In this document: positions 61,672 to 64,000 of the stretch, one piece after another
Layout: every line of letters begins with the position of its first letter
Position numbering within the stretch: position 1 is the first letter of the stretch
Assembly (NCBI RefSeq): GCF_000002995.4
Contig: NW_025062479.1
Coordinates: 10,521,721 to 10,585,720, forward strand
Source: Brugia malayi
Lineage: Eukaryota; Nematoda; Chromadorea; Rhabditida; Onchocercidae
Direction of reading: 5' to 3'
Length of the DNA: 64,000 nucleotides
Made by a program: the position numbers and the translations under genes
Notes under the pieces: generated by a model
Seen by the model: only the letters and a program-made list of their open reading frames with translations
What the model was told of the DNA's origin: nothing
Database searches by the model: none

Positions 61672-63578
61672 ACTATTTTAATCGACTAAATCAACAAATT
61701 TATTTATTATTCTTATTGTTTTGCTTGGAAAGTCCTCAACTTAAATATTCTAATTTCTTTCCCTATCTACCTAGTAATATTTAAAAAATGGGAAATACGA
61801 AAAGATAGGCAAGAAATGAAGATACTATGATCTTTTTGTCGTAAACATTCACTTTTGAGTAGACACATAAGCAGAATTGGCTGTGGTAGTAAGAAAATTC
61901 AAGTGACTATTGTAAGAGAAGAATTGAAAATAATGCTGCCTGGAAATTTTTAAACGCAAAAAAAAAATTCATTTCTTTTTCTTAAATCAATTTCGACAAG
62001 CTGACACGGTCTTTTTTACACTTCCATTTTAACCAAGATATCAGTCTATCATATGCTATCTGATTATTCAAGAATTGAAAACAAACTCTACATAATTTTA
62101 GAAAAAGTGAAACCACATTAGAGTGCTGAAATTAAACAGTGCAATGATCACAGCATATTTGCGGGTAATTTGAGCGAAACGGTTTAACTGATAACTTCTA
62201 AGTGATTTGATGACATACATATGAACATATCGAATATAAATTCTCGTCTGCGTGTTCCTCCACGTGAAACAAATAGTGATAATTTCCTCTAAATATTGGT
62301 GTAAAAGAAAGTTCAACGTTAAACCTTATTGATACATACTTTATATATTCATTACTACGTTTGCATCCAACTTTTAATTCTTGTGGCCAATTATTGTATG
62401 TTGTCTTTTATCAACTTTTTTTTTAACTCCTGTGCCACTGTGGTGACCAATATACACTTTCGCATATTGCCATCCACTCTTACGCAGCGGTTGCAATTAC
62501 GCATTACTGTAATTGCATCTCTGTTTTAATTCTTGTGGATACTAATGCATCCACTGCCTATTAATATCCTCCACTTTATTTGCTGTACCTCTTTTTGAGA
62601 AAGTCTTACATTTGACAAATTTGGTTTCCATTCGTTTTTGCCGTTTCTAGCGTACGCAAAGATTGAGCAAGCGTTCCATCCAAATCATTGCTATGTTATT
62701 AATCATGCCTATAACATAATTTGGCTGAATCTGTAAATGAAAGAAAAAAAGGTGATATATAATTGTAGCATAGAAATTGTTTGAAATAATTCAACAAAAG
62801 TATATTCCAATTGTAGTAGCTATAGTAGCCCTTCGACTTCACCTTGAGTGTAGTAGTAACACTTATTAAGTATCTTGTTCTGGTCGTTATAATTCAACCT
62901 GCCTTATTACTTATTTTTCTCTAAATATCTCCTCTCTATTATTTATCATTTTAATCATCTGAGTTTTTATTATAATCGAACAATTTTACCTTCTCCATTG
63001 CACTTTTTTATCACCTTCACCTTGTACTGTATGATCTGCTGAGACGTTTATACGTTTCTTATCTTCAGCAAATCGTCCACTTAGCTGAGTCGATGATATA
63101 TTTTTACAATGCGTACATTAAAAGAATTTCATTATCATAGTTATAAGTCAGAGGAAAAAGCGTGAAATATGTCTAGGTAACTGTCTATTTTCTTCAGGCG
63201 CTTTTTTCCAAAGTGTTTTTCTTCTTCAAGCGCTATTTTCCGAAATGTCTTGGAACTTTCCAGAATAGTGTAGCACAGTAGCTTAATCTACTTATGAAAA
63301 CAAAATCATACCTCTATTATTCGTCCCAGGATTCTAGATTTAGGATGATTGCAGCGCAAATGTTACCAAATTACCGTAGGGAGAGGGAAGCAACAGTTCA
63401 AGAAACGCTAGCATTTTGCGCTGGATTTAGGGATAAGAGACGTGCGACTCGTAAGACTGCTAGAAAAATAGGCCCGTTTGTATCTAGTCCTGCAATCTCC
63501 CATAAAAGGCACGGAATTTTTAGGTAAAGCGCGAAATTTGAACCGTTGCCAGCAGCAACATTAACGTTTCCTCACAAT
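61672..63578. other. Intergenic region right of the palindrome
   Basis: I see scattered short open frames, T tracts and no exon chain. An open plus-strand frame at 63294-63527 is Arg/Ala-rich (PNYRREREATVQETLAF, RRATRKTARKIG) but has no splice partners or homology that I recognise. Confidence 0.4.
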
Positions 63579-63650
63579 GGCTACTGGCAGACCAGCTGCT
63601 GTTTTGTTGGCGAGGAGGTGGGGCAGTTTCGTGAGGGAAGTTCTTGCGGT
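63579..63650 (+). CDS. Possible first exon of a new gene
   Basis: ATG at 63579 opens 24 codons (MATGRPAAVLLARRWGSFVR, then EVLA) ending at a GTAACT donor. The peptide is basic and amphipathic without acidic residues until its end, which would suit a mitochondrial targeting sequence. A following acceptor (TTTTCAG near 63702) joins in phase to LAYSRF, and a later one near 63860 may continue the model, but the frame there is unresolved. Product unknown. Confidence 0.35.
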
Positions 63651-64000
63651 AACTTTACTATCACTGATGTTATCTTTGAATGATTAACCTGACCTTTTCA
63701 GCTTGCTTACTCCAGATTTAAGTAGATAACGCCAAATGGCGCTAAAGGATTTTCTGACGAGGTAATTGGCTGGGAAACCTTATTTTATCATCCTCGATTT
63801 ACTTACAATTATTTGCTAGCTTATGATAAAAAATTATCATTGAAAAGCAAAGTTTTTCAGGATATGTATCATGAAAAGAATGATGATTTTGAAGCTTAGT
63901 CAATTCAAAATTCAGGTTATCTTATCGTATTTTTTTCGAATTTCTTGATTCCTTTTTTGAATGTTAAATTAGATAATTTTGTCTTTTTTTTTTTTTTAAC

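Noticed and set aside
63294..63527. Arg/Ala-rich 77-codon plus-strand frame
   Set aside because: No splice partners, no homology recognised, and no promoter feature; kept only as a remark in the intergenic entry.

Overview
The window looks like nuclear DNA of a nematode, probably an AT-rich spirurid or filarial species. The class is supported by the gene set (KCC transporter, twinfilin, Mahogunin RING ligase, UPF1-class helicase, histone H2B), by short phase-consistent exons bounded by T-rich/AG acceptors, and by acceptor sites a few bases before start codons, as expected for spliced-leader trans-splicing. The filarial placement is an inference from composition and architecture only. Gene models were built by hand from exon phases; in every complete multi-exon model the exons sum to a multiple of three.

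Layout: (1) 1-11261, minus strand, is the 5' part of a K-Cl cotransporter gene running off the left edge, with a 6.96 kb first intron full of simple sequence. (2) 11262-21963 is a long AT-rich intergenic stretch with microsatellites, a diverged minisatellite and a 67-bp tandem repeat. (3) 21964-25057, plus strand, is a complete twinfilin gene of nine exons with one apparent GC-AG intron. (4) 26438-34161 and 37961-40056, minus strand, are two complete genes I cannot assign: a 778-residue low-complexity protein with internal motif repeats and a 258-residue tyrosine-rich protein. (5) 43794-48927, plus, is a 15-exon SMUBP2/UPF1-like SF1 helicase, convergent with (6) 49528-53313, minus, the Mahogunin-type E3 ligase mgrn-1. 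(7) 56418-61454 is a large near-perfect palindrome: two 1775-bp inverted arms, each with the same broken full-length histone H2A copy, around a 1.49 kb unique spacer with an intact, unusual H2B gene that has a TATA box and a histone 3' stem-loop. (8) A possible new plus-strand gene starts near 63579.

The genes are ordinary unrelated eukaryotic single genes: ion transport, actin dynamics, nucleic-acid helicase, ubiquitin ligation, chromatin. The histone palindrome is the most unusual structure. The left H2A relic and H2B are divergently arranged, as in normal H2A/H2B pairs, so the locus looks like a decayed histone pair whose H2A half was copied in inverted orientation to the other side of H2B. 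The two unassigned minus-strand genes are the best candidates for undescribed lineage-restricted proteins. I found no CRISPR array, bacterial operon, intact transposon or convincing tRNA.
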